From Actinomycetota bacterium (GTDB taxonomy: Bacteria > Actinomycetota > Coriobacteriia > Anaerosomatales > UBA3086): DNA of 34,582 bases. This document shows, piece after piece, positions 18,922 through 28,512 of the stretch (position 1 is its first letter; every line of letters begins with the position of its first letter). The position numbers were made by a program, and so were the translations under genes. Location: contig JAQIBK010000214.1 in NCBI GenBank assembly GCA_027859125.1, forward strand, positions 1-34,582, in the 5' to 3' direction. The notes beneath the pieces are model-generated. The model made no database searches and was not told the origin of the DNA. It was given only the letters and a program-made list of their open reading frames with translations.

Positions 18922-20196
18922 ATGAACGACGAACCCATTCCCGGTACACCGATCGACCCTCCCGCACCCGAGCAGCCGATCTATGCCCCGGAATACGAGA
19001 CGGTCGAAGGTGCGCTCCCGGTGTGCGACTACACGGGTGACGACGATGTTCCTTGCGAGGAGCCCGCACTGGTGCGCCAGTGGTCCAGTGCAAGTGTGAT
19101 CACGTCGGCGGCTGTCGGCAGCGTGGTCGGCGGACTGATCATGGCAGCCGCGCTCGTGTGGGCTTTTGGGCTGTTCCCCGGCGTCCAGCCGCTCTCGTCG
19201 GCGGACACGGGCGTGAAGCCTGCTGACATCACCATAACTACAGACGACGTTGTCGACCCCGCTGTTGCCGTGGCTGCCAAGGTCACGCCCAGCGTGGTGA
19301 ACATCGCCATTCAGCGGACATCGTTCAACCCTTTCACCGGTGTCACTCAGCTCCAAGAGGCCGGCAACGGGTCGGGCGTGATCATTCGCGAGGACGGCTA
19401 CGTGCTCACGAACTACCACGTTGTGGAGACCGCCGACCGCGTGATAGTCACAGTCGGCTTCGAGGATGTTGAGGCCGAGGTTGTGGGCGTGGACACATCG
19501 ACCGATCTCGCCGTGCTCAAGATTCCCGGTGATGGACACCCGGCGATCGAGTTCGGTTCATCCTCGGACCTGGTGGTCGGCCAGTTCGTCGTGGCCGTCG
19601 GCAGTCCGTTCGGGCTGGAGAAGACAGTCACCCAAGGCATCATTTCAGCGCTTCAGCGCACGAGCTTCGCCGAAGGGACCACCTCGCTGACCGCCTACAC
19701 CAATCTCATCCAGACGGATGCTGCGATCAATCCCGGCAACTCGGGAGGAGCGCTGGTCGATGAGACAGGTCTGCTGATCGGTATCAACACGTTGATCCAG
19801 TCCACATCCGGCCAGTCAGCCGGAATCGGTTTCGCGATTCCTGCGGATTTCGCCGAGTCCGTCGCACAGCAGCTTATCGAGACCGGCGAGGCGAAACATC
19901 CGTACCTTGGCGTTTCGACAGTGACGATCAACGAGTCGAACTCCCGTCAGTTCGGATTGGCAGTGGAGCGAGGTGCCCTGGTCCAGTTCGTTGAGTCCGG
20001 TTCGCCGGCGGACGAGAGCGGCGTCGAGCGCGGGGACATCATCATCGAGATCGACGGGCGCGACATCGGTGGCACCGAGGATATCTTCAGCGCGGTCAGG
20101 GGTGCAGAGATAGGGCAGGAAGCCGAGATCGTGCTTGTGCGGGGGGACACCCGCCGTACACTCACGGTCGTGCTCGCCTCTGACGGCGGAAGCTGA
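18922..20196 (+). CDS. Membrane-anchored HtrA/DegP-like trypsin-fold serine protease with PDZ domain
   Basis: N-terminal TM; YVLTNYHVVE, DLAVLKI, NPGNSGGALVDETG catalytic motifs; C-terminal PDZ GSPADESGVERGDIIIEIDG. Confidence 0.92.
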   Translation: MNDEPIPGTPIDPPAPEQPIYAPEYETVEGALPVCDYTGDDDVPCEEPALVRQWSSASVITSAAVGSVVGGLIMAAALVWAFGLFPGVQPLSSADTGVKPADITITTDDVVDPAVAVAAKVTPSVVNIAIQRTSFNPFTGVTQLQEAGNGSGVIIREDGYVLTNYHVVETADRVIVTVGFEDVEAEVVGVDTSTDLAVLKIPGDGHPAIEFGSSSDLVVGQFVVAVGSPFGLEKTVTQGIISALQRTSFAEGTTSLTAYTNLIQTDAAINPGNSGGALVDETGLLIGINTLIQSTSGQSAGIGFAIPADFAESVAQQLIETGEAKHPYLGVSTVTINESNSRQFGLAVERGALVQFVESGSPADESGVERGDIIIEIDGRDIGGTEDIFSAVRGAEIGQEAEIVLVRGDTRRTLTVVLASDGGS

Positions 20197-20660
20197 TGCG
20201 CATCACTCTGATAGCAGTCGGCAAGCTCAAGGAGCGGCACTGGCGCGAGGCCGCACAGGAGTACATCAAACGACTGGGCGCGTATGCAACTGTAGAAATA
20301 GTGGAGATCACCGATCGAGATGTCACTCGTGACGAGGTCCGGGCCATGGCTCAGGAAGGTGCTGACATCCTGAAGGCTATCCCGGCAGGCGCGCACGTTG
20401 TCGCACTCGATGTTCAGGGCAAGCAGATGAGTTCCGAGCGGATCGCGACTTGGATATCCGATCACGGACTCCAAGGACGCAGCCACTTGGCGCTGATAGT
20501 GGGTGGCTCGTCAGGATTCGCCCCCGAGGTGCTCGCGCGAGTGGACGAGCGAGTCTCCCTTGGCATCATCACACTGCCGCATCAACTTGCACGTGTGGTG
20601 CTGTTGGAGCAGGTGTATCGCGCATTCCGCATCATGCGCAACGAGCCCTACCACCGGTAG
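20196..20660 (+). CDS. rlmH: 23S rRNA pseudouridine methyltransferase RlmH
   Basis: MRITLIAVGKLKERHWREAAQEYIKRL, LDVQGKQMSSE, LIVGGSSGF, RVVLLEQVYRAFRIMRNEPYHR. Confidence 0.95.
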   Translation: MRITLIAVGKLKERHWREAAQEYIKRLGAYATVEIVEITDRDVTRDEVRAMAQEGADILKAIPAGAHVVALDVQGKQMSSERIATWISDHGLQGRSHLALIVGGSSGFAPEVLARVDERVSLGIITLPHQLARVVLLEQVYRAFRIMRNEPYHR

Positions 20661-20814
20661 GTCAGCGGTTCGTACGCAATGGACACCCATTCGTCATCGA
20701 TGTATCAGAGCCCTCTTGGTGAGCATTTCCCTGTATAAAACTAGAAGCTATCATGAGGGGTGTGTTTCATTCTTCTGCGGGATTCCGCTGCGGGAGATTC
20801 AGGGAGGAGGGCGC

Positions 20815-21039
20815 ATGGCAGATTGTGAGTGCCTCGGCGGCTGCTTGTTCTTCGACGACCGCATGGCGAAGATGCCGAGCATGGCAGAACTGTACAAGCG
20901 CAAGTACTGCCAGGCGGACAACAGTGATTGCGCGCGGTTCATGGTCTTCCAGGTTCTCGGACGAGATGCCGTGCCCGTGAACCTGTTTCCGAACGACGTT
21001 GATCGCGCCACGAAGATACTCGCGGCGCCTGCCGTCTGA
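20815..21039 (+). CDS. Small Cys-rich conserved-looking protein
   Basis: Strong RBS AGGGAGGAGG before ATG 20815; MADCECLGGCLFFDDRMAKMPSMAELYKRKYCQADNSDCARFMVF with 5 Cys. Confidence 0.75.
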   Translation: MADCECLGGCLFFDDRMAKMPSMAELYKRKYCQADNSDCARFMVFQVLGRDAVPVNLFPNDVDRATKILAAPAV

Positions 21040-21170
21040 AGCTACCATTCTTCTGAATCGAGCTGGCGTACCATGCACCGTCTGTCCAACTCCTCGTTGC
21101 TAAAGGGGCGCGGCAGGCGGTATCCTTCTGGGTCACTGTTCATGTCCGTGCACGAGGGAGAGACACGCCT

Positions 21171-22880
21171 GTGATCGAGTTGCTGTCCGGTTTGATCCAC
21201 GATGCCATCAAGGCGGCCGTTGAGGCGGGAGGGCTCAACCTCACCGAGATTCCTGAGCCGCATCTTGAGCGTCCGCGCGATCCGAGCCACGGTGACTGGG
21301 CCACCAATGTGGCCATGCAGTTGGCCAAAGACGCTCGCATGGCTCCCAGGCAGATCGCCGAGGTGATCGCCGATCAGATGAACGGCCACGAGGACATCGC
21401 TGCTGTAGAGATCGCGGGCCCGGGTTTCATCAACATTCGGCTTTCAGGTGCTGCGCTTCAGCGTGTGCTACGTGATGTGCGTGACCATGGCGCGGATTAC
21501 GGCCGCGTTGACATCGGCAAAGGGCGCCGCGTTCAGGTCGAGTTCGTTTCTGCGAACCCTGTTGGTCCCATGCACGTGGGCCATGGCCGCTGGGCCGCGC
21601 TGGGCGACAGCATGGCACGCGTTCTCGAACACGCCGGTTTCGTGGCGCAGCGCGAGTTCTACGTCAATGATGCGGGTGTGCAGATGGACACCTTTGCCAA
21701 GTCTGTCGCTGCTCGCTACATGGAGATGAATGGGGTCGAGGTCGAGTTCGCCGACGACTGGTATCAAGGATCGTACATCCGAGATATCGCCCAAGAGATC
21801 ATGGATGCCGAGGGGCCGAAGTGGGTCGATGCCGATTCAGACGCACGTGAATCACACTTCAAGGAGCAGGCATACACGCAGGTGCTGGCTCACCTCAAGC
21901 GCGTGCTCCACGGAATGGGTGTGGATTTCGACGTCTGGTTCTCAGAGCGCACACTGCATGAGCCTGCCGAGGACGGCGTGAGTGCGGTCGAGTCAGCGAT
22001 TCTGACGCTACGTGAAGCTGGCTACATATATGAGAAGGACGGTGCCACCTGGTTCCGGACCACGGATTTTTAGGACGACAAGGATCGTGTTCTCAAGAAG
22101 GCGGACGGTTCCTACACCTACTTCGCCGCTGACATCGCATATCACAAGAACAAGTTCGACCGCGGTTTCGACCGCGTGATCGACATATGGGGCGCCGACC
22201 ATCATGGCTACGTCAAGCGCATGGAGGCTGCGGTCGCCGCACTCGGACATCCCGGCAAGTTGGACCTCGTGATCGGCCAGCTCGTGAACCTGTTCCGTGA
22301 CGGTGAGGCCGTTCGCATGTCCAAGCGCACTGGCGAGATGGTGACGTTCGAGGATCTGCTCGACGAGGTCGGCGGGGATGCCGCACGCTACTTCTTCCTG
22401 CGTCGATCCACCGATCAGCCGCTCGATTTCGATATTGGATTGGCCAAGGAGCAGTCATCGGAGAATCCGGTGTTCTACGTCCAGTACGCTCATGCGCGAA
22501 TCTGCTCGATCCTGCGCAAAGCCACTGGGGCCGATACCGCCGACGAAAGCGTTGGCGTCGCCTCGATAGCAGCGACACTCATAGCGGAGGATGCGCCGCT
22601 TCAGCTGCTCGAAACAGATGCCGAGCTATCCTTGATGCGCAAGCTCGCCGAGTTCGGTGAGGTGGTGCAGGCCACGGCCGAGCAACTCGCGCCGCACAAG
22701 TTGACCCGCTACGCCGAGGATCTGGCGGCGACATTCCACCAGTTCTACACATTGTGTCGGGTGTTCGACCCCGAGAACCCCGAGCTCACCGCAGCGCGAC
22801 TCTATGCAGTGGATTCCACACGTCAGGTGCTTGCGAACGTGCTCACGCTTGTGGGAGTGACCGCTCCGGAGCGCATGTAG
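21171..22880 (+). CDS. argS: Arginyl-tRNA synthetase, reading frame interrupted by in-frame TAG at 22071-22073
   Basis: FVSANPVGPMHVGHGRWAALGDSMARVL (HIGH-type motif), REFYVNDAGVQM before the stop; DDKDRVLKKADGSYTYFAADIAYHKNKFDRGFDRVIDIWGADHHGYVKRM, MSKRTGEMVTFEDLLDEVGGDAARYFFLRRS, C-terminal APERM after it, in the same frame. Confidence 0.9.
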
Positions 22881-22904
22881 CAGGGGAGTTCCCGCGACCT
22901 CACT

Positions 22905-22920
22905 ATTAGCATATACTAAT
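22905..22920. promoter_or_regulatory. Near-palindrome ATTAGCATATACTAAT upstream of lysA, possible operator
   Basis: ATTAG/CTAAT arms around an AT-rich centre in an otherwise GC-rich region, 37 nt before the lysA ATG. Confidence 0.35.
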
Positions 22921-22956
22921 TGAATCGTATATCGACCACTATCAGGGGAGACATCC

Positions 22957-24321
22957 ATGGCCGGCAAACCAGCCGCACCACGCCCGCCCGCAACGCCTGA
23001 CCTCAAGACCGCTGCCGATCTGGCACCAGTGCTGCCCATGACCGCCGATGTGCGTGACGGTCACCTGTTCATCGGCGGGGTTGATACCGTGAAACTCGCC
23101 GCCGAGGCAGGCACCGCTCTCTACGTGATGGACGAGGCGCACATTCGCAATCAGCTCTCCGAGTACGTGAAGTGGACGCGCTACCACTGGAAGGACGTTG
23201 ACGTCATCTACGCCGGCAAGGCATTCCTCTCCGTGCAGATGGCCAGAATAGTCGCCGATGAGGGTTGCTCGCTTCTGTGCGCGTCGGGTGGCGAGCTCGC
23301 CTACGCCCTTCGTGCGGACTTCCCAATGGAGCGCGTCCAGGTTCACGGCAACAACAAGACCGACTACGAGCTTCATGAGTGCCTCGAAGCGGGCGTTGGT
23401 CGCATCGTGGTCGACTCCCTCTATGAGATGGAGCGTCTCGCCGCAATGGCGCAGGAGGCGGGGGTGGAGCAGAGCATTCTGATCCGCATCACGCCCGGTA
23501 TCGAGGCCGACACTCATGATTTCATTCAGACCGGTCAAGAGGACTCCAAGTTCGGTTTCGGCATGGCTGAGGGCCTGGCCATGCGTGCGATCAAGCGCGC
23601 ACTCGAGCTACCGGGCATCGATCTGGCCGGCCTGCACATGCACATAGGCAGCCAGATCTTCGCGCTCAAGAGTTTTTCCAGTGCCATCGAGGTCATCGTT
23701 CACTTCATGGAGGACATTCGCCAGGAGACCGGCTATGTCGTGCGCGAACTGGACACAGGTGGTGGTCTGGGAATCGCATACGGTCTGCCCGACGAGCCAT
23801 CAACGATCAAGGACTACGGCAAAGTGATCGTCGACGGTATCAAGGAGCACGTCGAGGAGCATGGCCTGCCGGTGCCCAAGATCATGGTCGAGCCCGGCCG
23901 CAGTATCGTGGCGAACGCCGGAGTGACTCTCTACACCGTGGGGTCGATCAAGCAGATCCCCAACATCAGGACATACGTTGCGGTGGATGGCGGCATGTCT
24001 GACAACATCCGCACTTCTCTGTATGACGCGCACTATGAAGCTCTCATCGCGAACAAGGCCGACAGGCCCCGCGAGATGGTCGTGACAGTCGCCGGCAAGC
24101 ACTGCGAGAGCGGGGACATGGTCGTCAGGGACGCCCCGTTGCAGGTGCCTGAGTCCGGAGACATTCTGTGCGTCTGCGCTACCGGTGCGTACTGCCAGTC
24201 GATGTCAAGCAACTACAACAAGCAGGTCCGCCCGGGTGTCGTGTTCGTCAAGGACGGCGACTGGCGTTGGAGCGTCAAGCGCGAGACTTATGACGACCTC
24301 ATGCGCAACGACGTAGAGTAG
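22957..24321 (+). CDS. lysA: Diaminopimelate decarboxylase
   Basis: YAGKAFLSVQMARIV, HGNNKTDYEL, HMHIGSQIF, DTGGGLGIAY, EPGRSIVANAGVTLYTVGSIK, CESGD. Confidence 0.93.
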   Translation: MAGKPAAPRPPATPDLKTAADLAPVLPMTADVRDGHLFIGGVDTVKLAAEAGTALYVMDEAHIRNQLSEYVKWTRYHWKDVDVIYAGKAFLSVQMARIVADEGCSLLCASGGELAYALRADFPMERVQVHGNNKTDYELHECLEAGVGRIVVDSLYEMERLAAMAQEAGVEQSILIRITPGIEADTHDFIQTGQEDSKFGFGMAEGLAMRAIKRALELPGIDLAGLHMHIGSQIFALKSFSSAIEVIVHFMEDIRQETGYVVRELDTGGGLGIAYGLPDEPSTIKDYGKVIVDGIKEHVEEHGLPVPKIMVEPGRSIVANAGVTLYTVGSIKQIPNIRTYVAVDGGMSDNIRTSLYDAHYEALIANKADRPREMVVTVAGKHCESGDMVVRDAPLQVPESGDILCVCATGAYCQSMSSNYNKQVRPGVVFVKDGDWRWSVKRETYDDLMRNDVE

Positions 24322-24326
24322 CGGTC

Positions 24327-24710
24327 ATGCCTGAGATCGACGAGGTTGAACTCAAACGCGGTTTCTGGACATCACGCATTGTCGATGCCCGCTTGCGGGA
24401 GACTTTCTCGGCTGACGATGTGGTGCAGGCATCAGTCGTCCTCGCTGGTCTCATGGGCGAGGATCCGCACGACGATGAAGGTTCCGATCAAGCCGTTTGC
24501 CGTCTCATGCTCGCTGCGATCAGGGTGAGCGAGGGTAGCTTGATCAAACTCGCAGCGTGGGTCGAGGCCGCCCATCAGGACCCCCGAGATTTGATCGTCG
24601 CCGGGGAGTACACCCGAGAGATACAGGATTCGAGTCAGGACGCTCGCAGCATCGACCTTGCCGAGTATCTGGCGTGGGTCTCAGGTCCGGCTATGGGATC
24701 GGCGGAGTAG
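24327..24710 (+). CDS. Hypothetical protein
   Basis: Tight coupling behind lysA (5-nt gap); 127 aa with no recognised motif. Confidence 0.6.
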   Translation: MPEIDEVELKRGFWTSRIVDARLRETFSADDVVQASVVLAGLMGEDPHDDEGSDQAVCRLMLAAIRVSEGSLIKLAAWVEAAHQDPRDLIVAGEYTREIQDSSQDARSIDLAEYLAWVSGPAMGSAE

Positions 24711-24767
24711 CCACAAGCGCAGAGTGATAGGATTTCCCCAGGGGTTGTCTATGACACCGGGGGTGTT

Positions 24768-25352
24768 GTGGTGAGACTTGCGAGAATCTTGCGACTCTGT
24801 GTGATCCTTCTGGCAACGTGCGCACTCGTCTTGAGCGCGGGCTGCAGCAAGGATGAACCGGCCGAGGAGACCACAGAAGCCGTCGAGTCAGCCGACGCAC
24901 CTGAGGCCCCATCCGGCCTTGAGGTTGCCGTCGACGACGAGCCGATGGAAGCTGAAGTCTCAGATGCCGACGTTGCGGCCACTGAGGACGAGGCTGACGT
25001 GGACGCGGCGACGAATGATCCGGTACTTGGCCCACTATCGGCCGAGGTCTCATGGGCTTATCTCACCGACATGTATGAGGACAACGGCTACTGGTATGTG
25101 GTCGTTGATTACATCCAGGTGATCGGTCCGGAGGACGACATACAGTTCGTGAATCAGAACCCGCAACTCAGGACGTTCCCACTCGCACCAAATGCGAACC
25201 TCCAGGTTCTTCGGGATACCGGCTCACCGGATTACGATTCTGTTTCAGTCGCCGATTTCCACACATTCCAACAGCAGGACGGCGATGAGCTGGTCGAGGT
25301 CACCCCGGACAATGGGTACGCCTCGCAGTTGACCCAGTGGTGGTCACCCTAG
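24768..25352 (+). CDS. Acidic lipoprotein
   Basis: Signal peptide VVRLARILRLCVILLATCALVLSAGC with lipobox LSAGC; long Asp/Glu/Ala-rich linker then a compact C-terminal domain. Confidence 0.75.
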   Translation: MVRLARILRLCVILLATCALVLSAGCSKDEPAEETTEAVESADAPEAPSGLEVAVDDEPMEAEVSDADVAATEDEADVDAATNDPVLGPLSAEVSWAYLTDMYEDNGYWYVVVDYIQVIGPEDDIQFVNQNPQLRTFPLAPNANLQVLRDTGSPDYDSVSVADFHTFQQQDGDELVEVTPDNGYASQLTQWWSP

Positions 25353-26064
25353 GTGTAGTTCCCACATAGGTTATTGACAGTTGAGGACCCCGTCCTGGTG
25401 AGTGCTGCGTCTCGGCCCGCGGGTGTCTCGCGGCAGACCGGCGGCAAGTGGGTCGCGAGGTATCGTCGATCCGGTGAACCCGGTTTGCTCGATGTCAGCT
25501 CACGCCCGCATCGCATCCGACCGCGTGTCACGAAGAGACACTGTCGACGCATCCTCAAGGCGCGGCTTCGTTACAAGCGCGGTCCGCACTGGCTGTCCTG
25601 GCGACTGAAGATATCGCGCTCGACGATCTATGCGGTCCTGCGCAGGTTCGGGATCAGCCGCCTGAAGCCAAGATCCACTGAGCCGTGCGTTCGCTATGAG
25701 TGGCCGGAGCCAGGCGACCTGATACACCTCGACGTGAAGAAGCTCGGACGGATCAAACCCGGCGGCGGCCATCGTGCCTTCGGCCGAGGTCCGGGGATGC
25801 ATCACAAAGGTGTGGGCTGGGAGTTCGTCCATATCGCGATCGACGACCACTCACGTCTGGCGTATGAAGAGTTCTGTGCCGACGAACGCGCCGAAACGAC
25901 AGTAGGGTTCGTCAGAAGAGCTCTGGACTTCTTCGAGTGTGTTGGGATCGAGACGAGGTGCGTACTCACGTACTACAATCTAGAACGTCCACATGGAGGC
26001 ATTGATGGTCAGCCGCCGATCTCGCGGGTCAACTGACAACAACGTCCATGGGAACTGCATCTAG
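25349..26064 (+). mobile_element. IS481-family insertion sequence remnant with imperfect terminal inverted repeats and CTAG at both ends
   Basis: Left end CTAGGTGTAGTTCCCACATAGGTTATTGACAGTTGA; reverse complement of right end CTAGATGCAGTTCCCATGGACGTTGTTGTCAGTTGA; 28 of 36 positions identical by hand. Transposase fragment lies inside. Confidence 0.82.
25374..26036 (+). pseudogene. IS481-family transposase with internal in-frame deletion (second D and E of the DDE triad missing)
   Basis: GVSRQTGGKWVARYRRSGEPGLLDVSSRPHR helix-turn-helix, GDLIHLDVKKLGRI (first D), VHIAIDDHSRLAYEE; then CVLT joins directly to YYNLERPHGGIDGQPPISRVN, skipping the expected TDNGS...PRTNGKAERF segment. Confidence 0.85.
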
Positions 26065-26180
26065 CTGCCCAGTAGTTCCGGAGCTCGGTCGCCTCGACGT
26101 CCTGCGGTATACTGCTGCGACGAGCACTCGACGCGCACACACGCTTGCAGACGCGTCTCATTGGCAGAAGGAGTTGCGCG

Positions 26181-27467
26181 ATGCGCAAAGTAAACATCGG
26201 ACTCATCGGGCTCGGCACAGTTGGTGCGGGCGTCACAGAGATTCTCGCGCAGCATACTGGCGACTTCCGCCACAAGGCCGGGGTCGACCTGGAGCTCGCT
26301 CGGGTTGCTGATCGCAACGAGGCGTGCTTCGCCACCGTGGATCTTCCCGCCGATCGCTGTCACACAGACTGGCACGCCATCGTCGATGACCCTGAGATCG
26401 ACATCGTGATCGAGCTCATCGGCGGCACGGGTGTGGCGCGCGACGTAGTGATCGCCGCCCTCGATGCAGGCAAGAGCGTCGTGACTGCGAACAAGGCTCT
26501 CATGGCCACCGCAGGCAAAGAGGTCATGGACCATGCCGCGGCCCAGGGCGTCGACATCGCGTTCGAGGCGAGCGTGGGCGGCGGCATCCCGATTATCGGG
26601 CCGCTCAAGCATTCGCTCACCGGAAACGAGATCACGAGCGTTGTCGGCATCGTCAACGGAACCACCAACTACATGCTCACCCGGATGGCCCAGGACGGTC
26701 TGGACTATGGCGTCGTACTCGCTGAAGCTCAGGCCAAGGGCTATGCCGAGGCTGACCCCACTGCCGACATCGACGGCTTGGACGCCGCCGCCAAGATAGC
26801 CATTCTGGCTTCGATCGCGTTCAACTCGCGGGTGGTCATGGATGACGTTCCCGTCGAGGGAATCCGCTTTCTGACCTCGAGCGATATCGACTATGCCAGC
26901 GACATGGGCTACGCGGTCAAACTGCTGGCCATCGCCAATCGTACCGACTCCGGTATCGACATTCGCGTGCACCCCACGATGATTCCGTCGGATCATCCTC
27001 TTGCGGGCGTCAACGGCGTGTACAACGCCATCTATGTTGTCGGCGACGCAGTGGGCGAGACAATGTTCCTCGGGGAGGGAGCAGGGTCCAGCGCTGCCGC
27101 CAGTGCAGTTGTGGGCGATGTCATCGAGGTGGCGCGTCACCTCTCCGTAGATTGTCTGGGTCTTGTCGGTTGCACATGCACCGAGGTGCTTCCTGTTCGC
27201 AACATCGCCGATCTCATCACGGGGTACTACGTACGTATTCTCGTCTCCGATGTACCTGGTGTGCTCGCCGCTGTCGCCACGGTATTCGGCCAGCATGGAG
27301 TCTCGATCGCCTCGGTCATCCAGAAGAACACAGATGAGACCGGTGCTGAGATCGTCTACGTGACTCACAAGGCATCCGAGGGAGCCATTCGCGAGGCTCT
27401 CAAGCAGATCGAGGCTCTCGACGTCACCAGTGCCATTGGCGCAGTGATCCGTGTCGAGGAATTCTGA
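26181..27467 (+). CDS. hom: Homoserine dehydrogenase with C-terminal ACT domain
   Basis: ATG 26181 preceded by AAGGAG; VNIGLIGLGTVGAGV, ELIGGTGVARDVVIAALDAGKSVVTANKALMA, ASVGGGIPIIGPLKHSLTGNEITSVVGIVNGTTNYML; ACT-like VSDVPGVLAAVATVFGQHGVSIASVIQ. Confidence 0.95.
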   Translation: MRKVNIGLIGLGTVGAGVTEILAQHTGDFRHKAGVDLELARVADRNEACFATVDLPADRCHTDWHAIVDDPEIDIVIELIGGTGVARDVVIAALDAGKSVVTANKALMATAGKEVMDHAAAQGVDIAFEASVGGGIPIIGPLKHSLTGNEITSVVGIVNGTTNYMLTRMAQDGLDYGVVLAEAQAKGYAEADPTADIDGLDAAAKIAILASIAFNSRVVMDDVPVEGIRFLTSSDIDYASDMGYAVKLLAIANRTDSGIDIRVHPTMIPSDHPLAGVNGVYNAIYVVGDAVGETMFLGEGAGSSAAASAVVGDVIEVARHLSVDCLGLVGCTCTEVLPVRNIADLITGYYVRILVSDVPGVLAAVATVFGQHGVSIASVIQKNTDETGAEIVYVTHKASEGAIREALKQIEALDVTSAIGAVIRVEEF

Positions 27468-27470
27468 CCA

Positions 27471-28400
27471 ATGAAGCGGCGAGCGACCGTTGCAGTCCCG
27501 GCGACCTCGGCCAACCTTGGTCCGGGATATGACTCATTCGGTCTCGCTCTGGGAATGTACAATGATTTCTCCGCTGAGCTGGCCGATGAGTGGAGTGTCG
27601 ATGTGAGCGGAGAGGGCTCCGGCTGGCTGTTCACCGACGCGCGGAACAAGGTGGCCATCGCCATGTCCCGCGTCTTTGCAGAGTGCGGTTCGCCGGGTAT
27701 ATCGGCGGCCGTGCACTGTGACAATGGGATTCCGACCGGAAGAGGCCTGGGTTCGTCGGCAGCCGCGATCGTGGGCGGCATGATGCTGGCCAACGAACTC
27801 TGCGGTGGCGAACTGGGTAGCGAAGGCGTCCTGCGTCTGGCGATCGAGATGGAGGGGCACCCCGACAACGTGGCGGCAGCAATCCTGGGCGGCTTCACGA
27901 TCTCGTGGTGCGATGACACTCCGGCCACCTGTCACTCCGAACGTTTCGAGCCGGGGCGAGGATTGGCCACTGTTGTTGCCGTGCCCGCGAAGTCGCTCTC
28001 GACCAACAGCTCTCGGGAGCTTCTTCCTGACACCGTGCCTCATTCCGACGCAGCCTTCAACGCTGGCCGTGCCGGGCTCCTGTCAGCCGCCATCATCTCA
28101 GGCCGAGGAGATCTTCTTGCGCATGCACTCGCCGACAGGCTCCACGAGTCCTATCGTTCACCAGCCATGCCGAACTTCGTGGACGTCCGGGACGCACTGT
28201 TGGTAGCGGGTGTCGATGGGGTGGCGCTCTCGGGCGCGGGGCCCACTGTGATCGGATTGCTGACCGCCGATACCGATGAGGATGCATTGGAACGGGCGCG
28301 TTCCGTGGCCCAGACGGCGGGGGGAATGGCCGGTTGTTCAGGGTTCGCGGTTTCCGCGCTGCCCATCGATCGTCGGGGGGCTTGGAGTCGGGCGGAATAG
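27471..28400 (+). CDS. thrB: Homoserine kinase (GHMP family)
   Basis: VPATSANLGPGYDSFGLAL, GIPTGRGLGSSAAAIVGGMMLAN, LSGAGPTVIGL. Confidence 0.95.
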   Translation: MKRRATVAVPATSANLGPGYDSFGLALGMYNDFSAELADEWSVDVSGEGSGWLFTDARNKVAIAMSRVFAECGSPGISAAVHCDNGIPTGRGLGSSAAAIVGGMMLANELCGGELGSEGVLRLAIEMEGHPDNVAAAILGGFTISWCDDTPATCHSERFEPGRGLATVVAVPAKSLSTNSSRELLPDTVPHSDAAFNAGRAGLLSAAIISGRGDLLAHALADRLHESYRSPAMPNFVDVRDALLVAGVDGVALSGAGPTVIGLLTADTDEDALERARSVAQTAGGMAGCSGFAVSALPIDRRGAWSRAE

Positions 28401-28512
28401 CAGTCTGTCATCTTCTGGTTGACCCGCGGCACCATCTGAGGGGAATATGGAGATGTCCCCCCAACCCCCATCCTGCCGTTCCACTTGCGGCCCACCTGCG
28501 GAGGCACTCCCT

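Noticed and set aside
20735-20760. TATAAA in the leader of the small Cys-rich gene as promoter
   Set aside because: No -35 at 16-18 nt could be identified by eye.
22071-22073. Pyrrolysine explanation for the argS TAG
   Set aside because: No family precedent in ArgRS and no pyl genes in the window; TAG terminates other genes normally here.
22176-22880. Independent gene starting at ATG 22176
   Set aside because: It is the in-frame C-terminal part of argS; homology continues upstream from 22074.
26061-27368. 435-aa minus-strand ORF opposite hom
   Set aside because: Shadow ORF in GC-rich DNA; the + strand encodes a textbook homoserine dehydrogenase and the antisense translation has no motifs.
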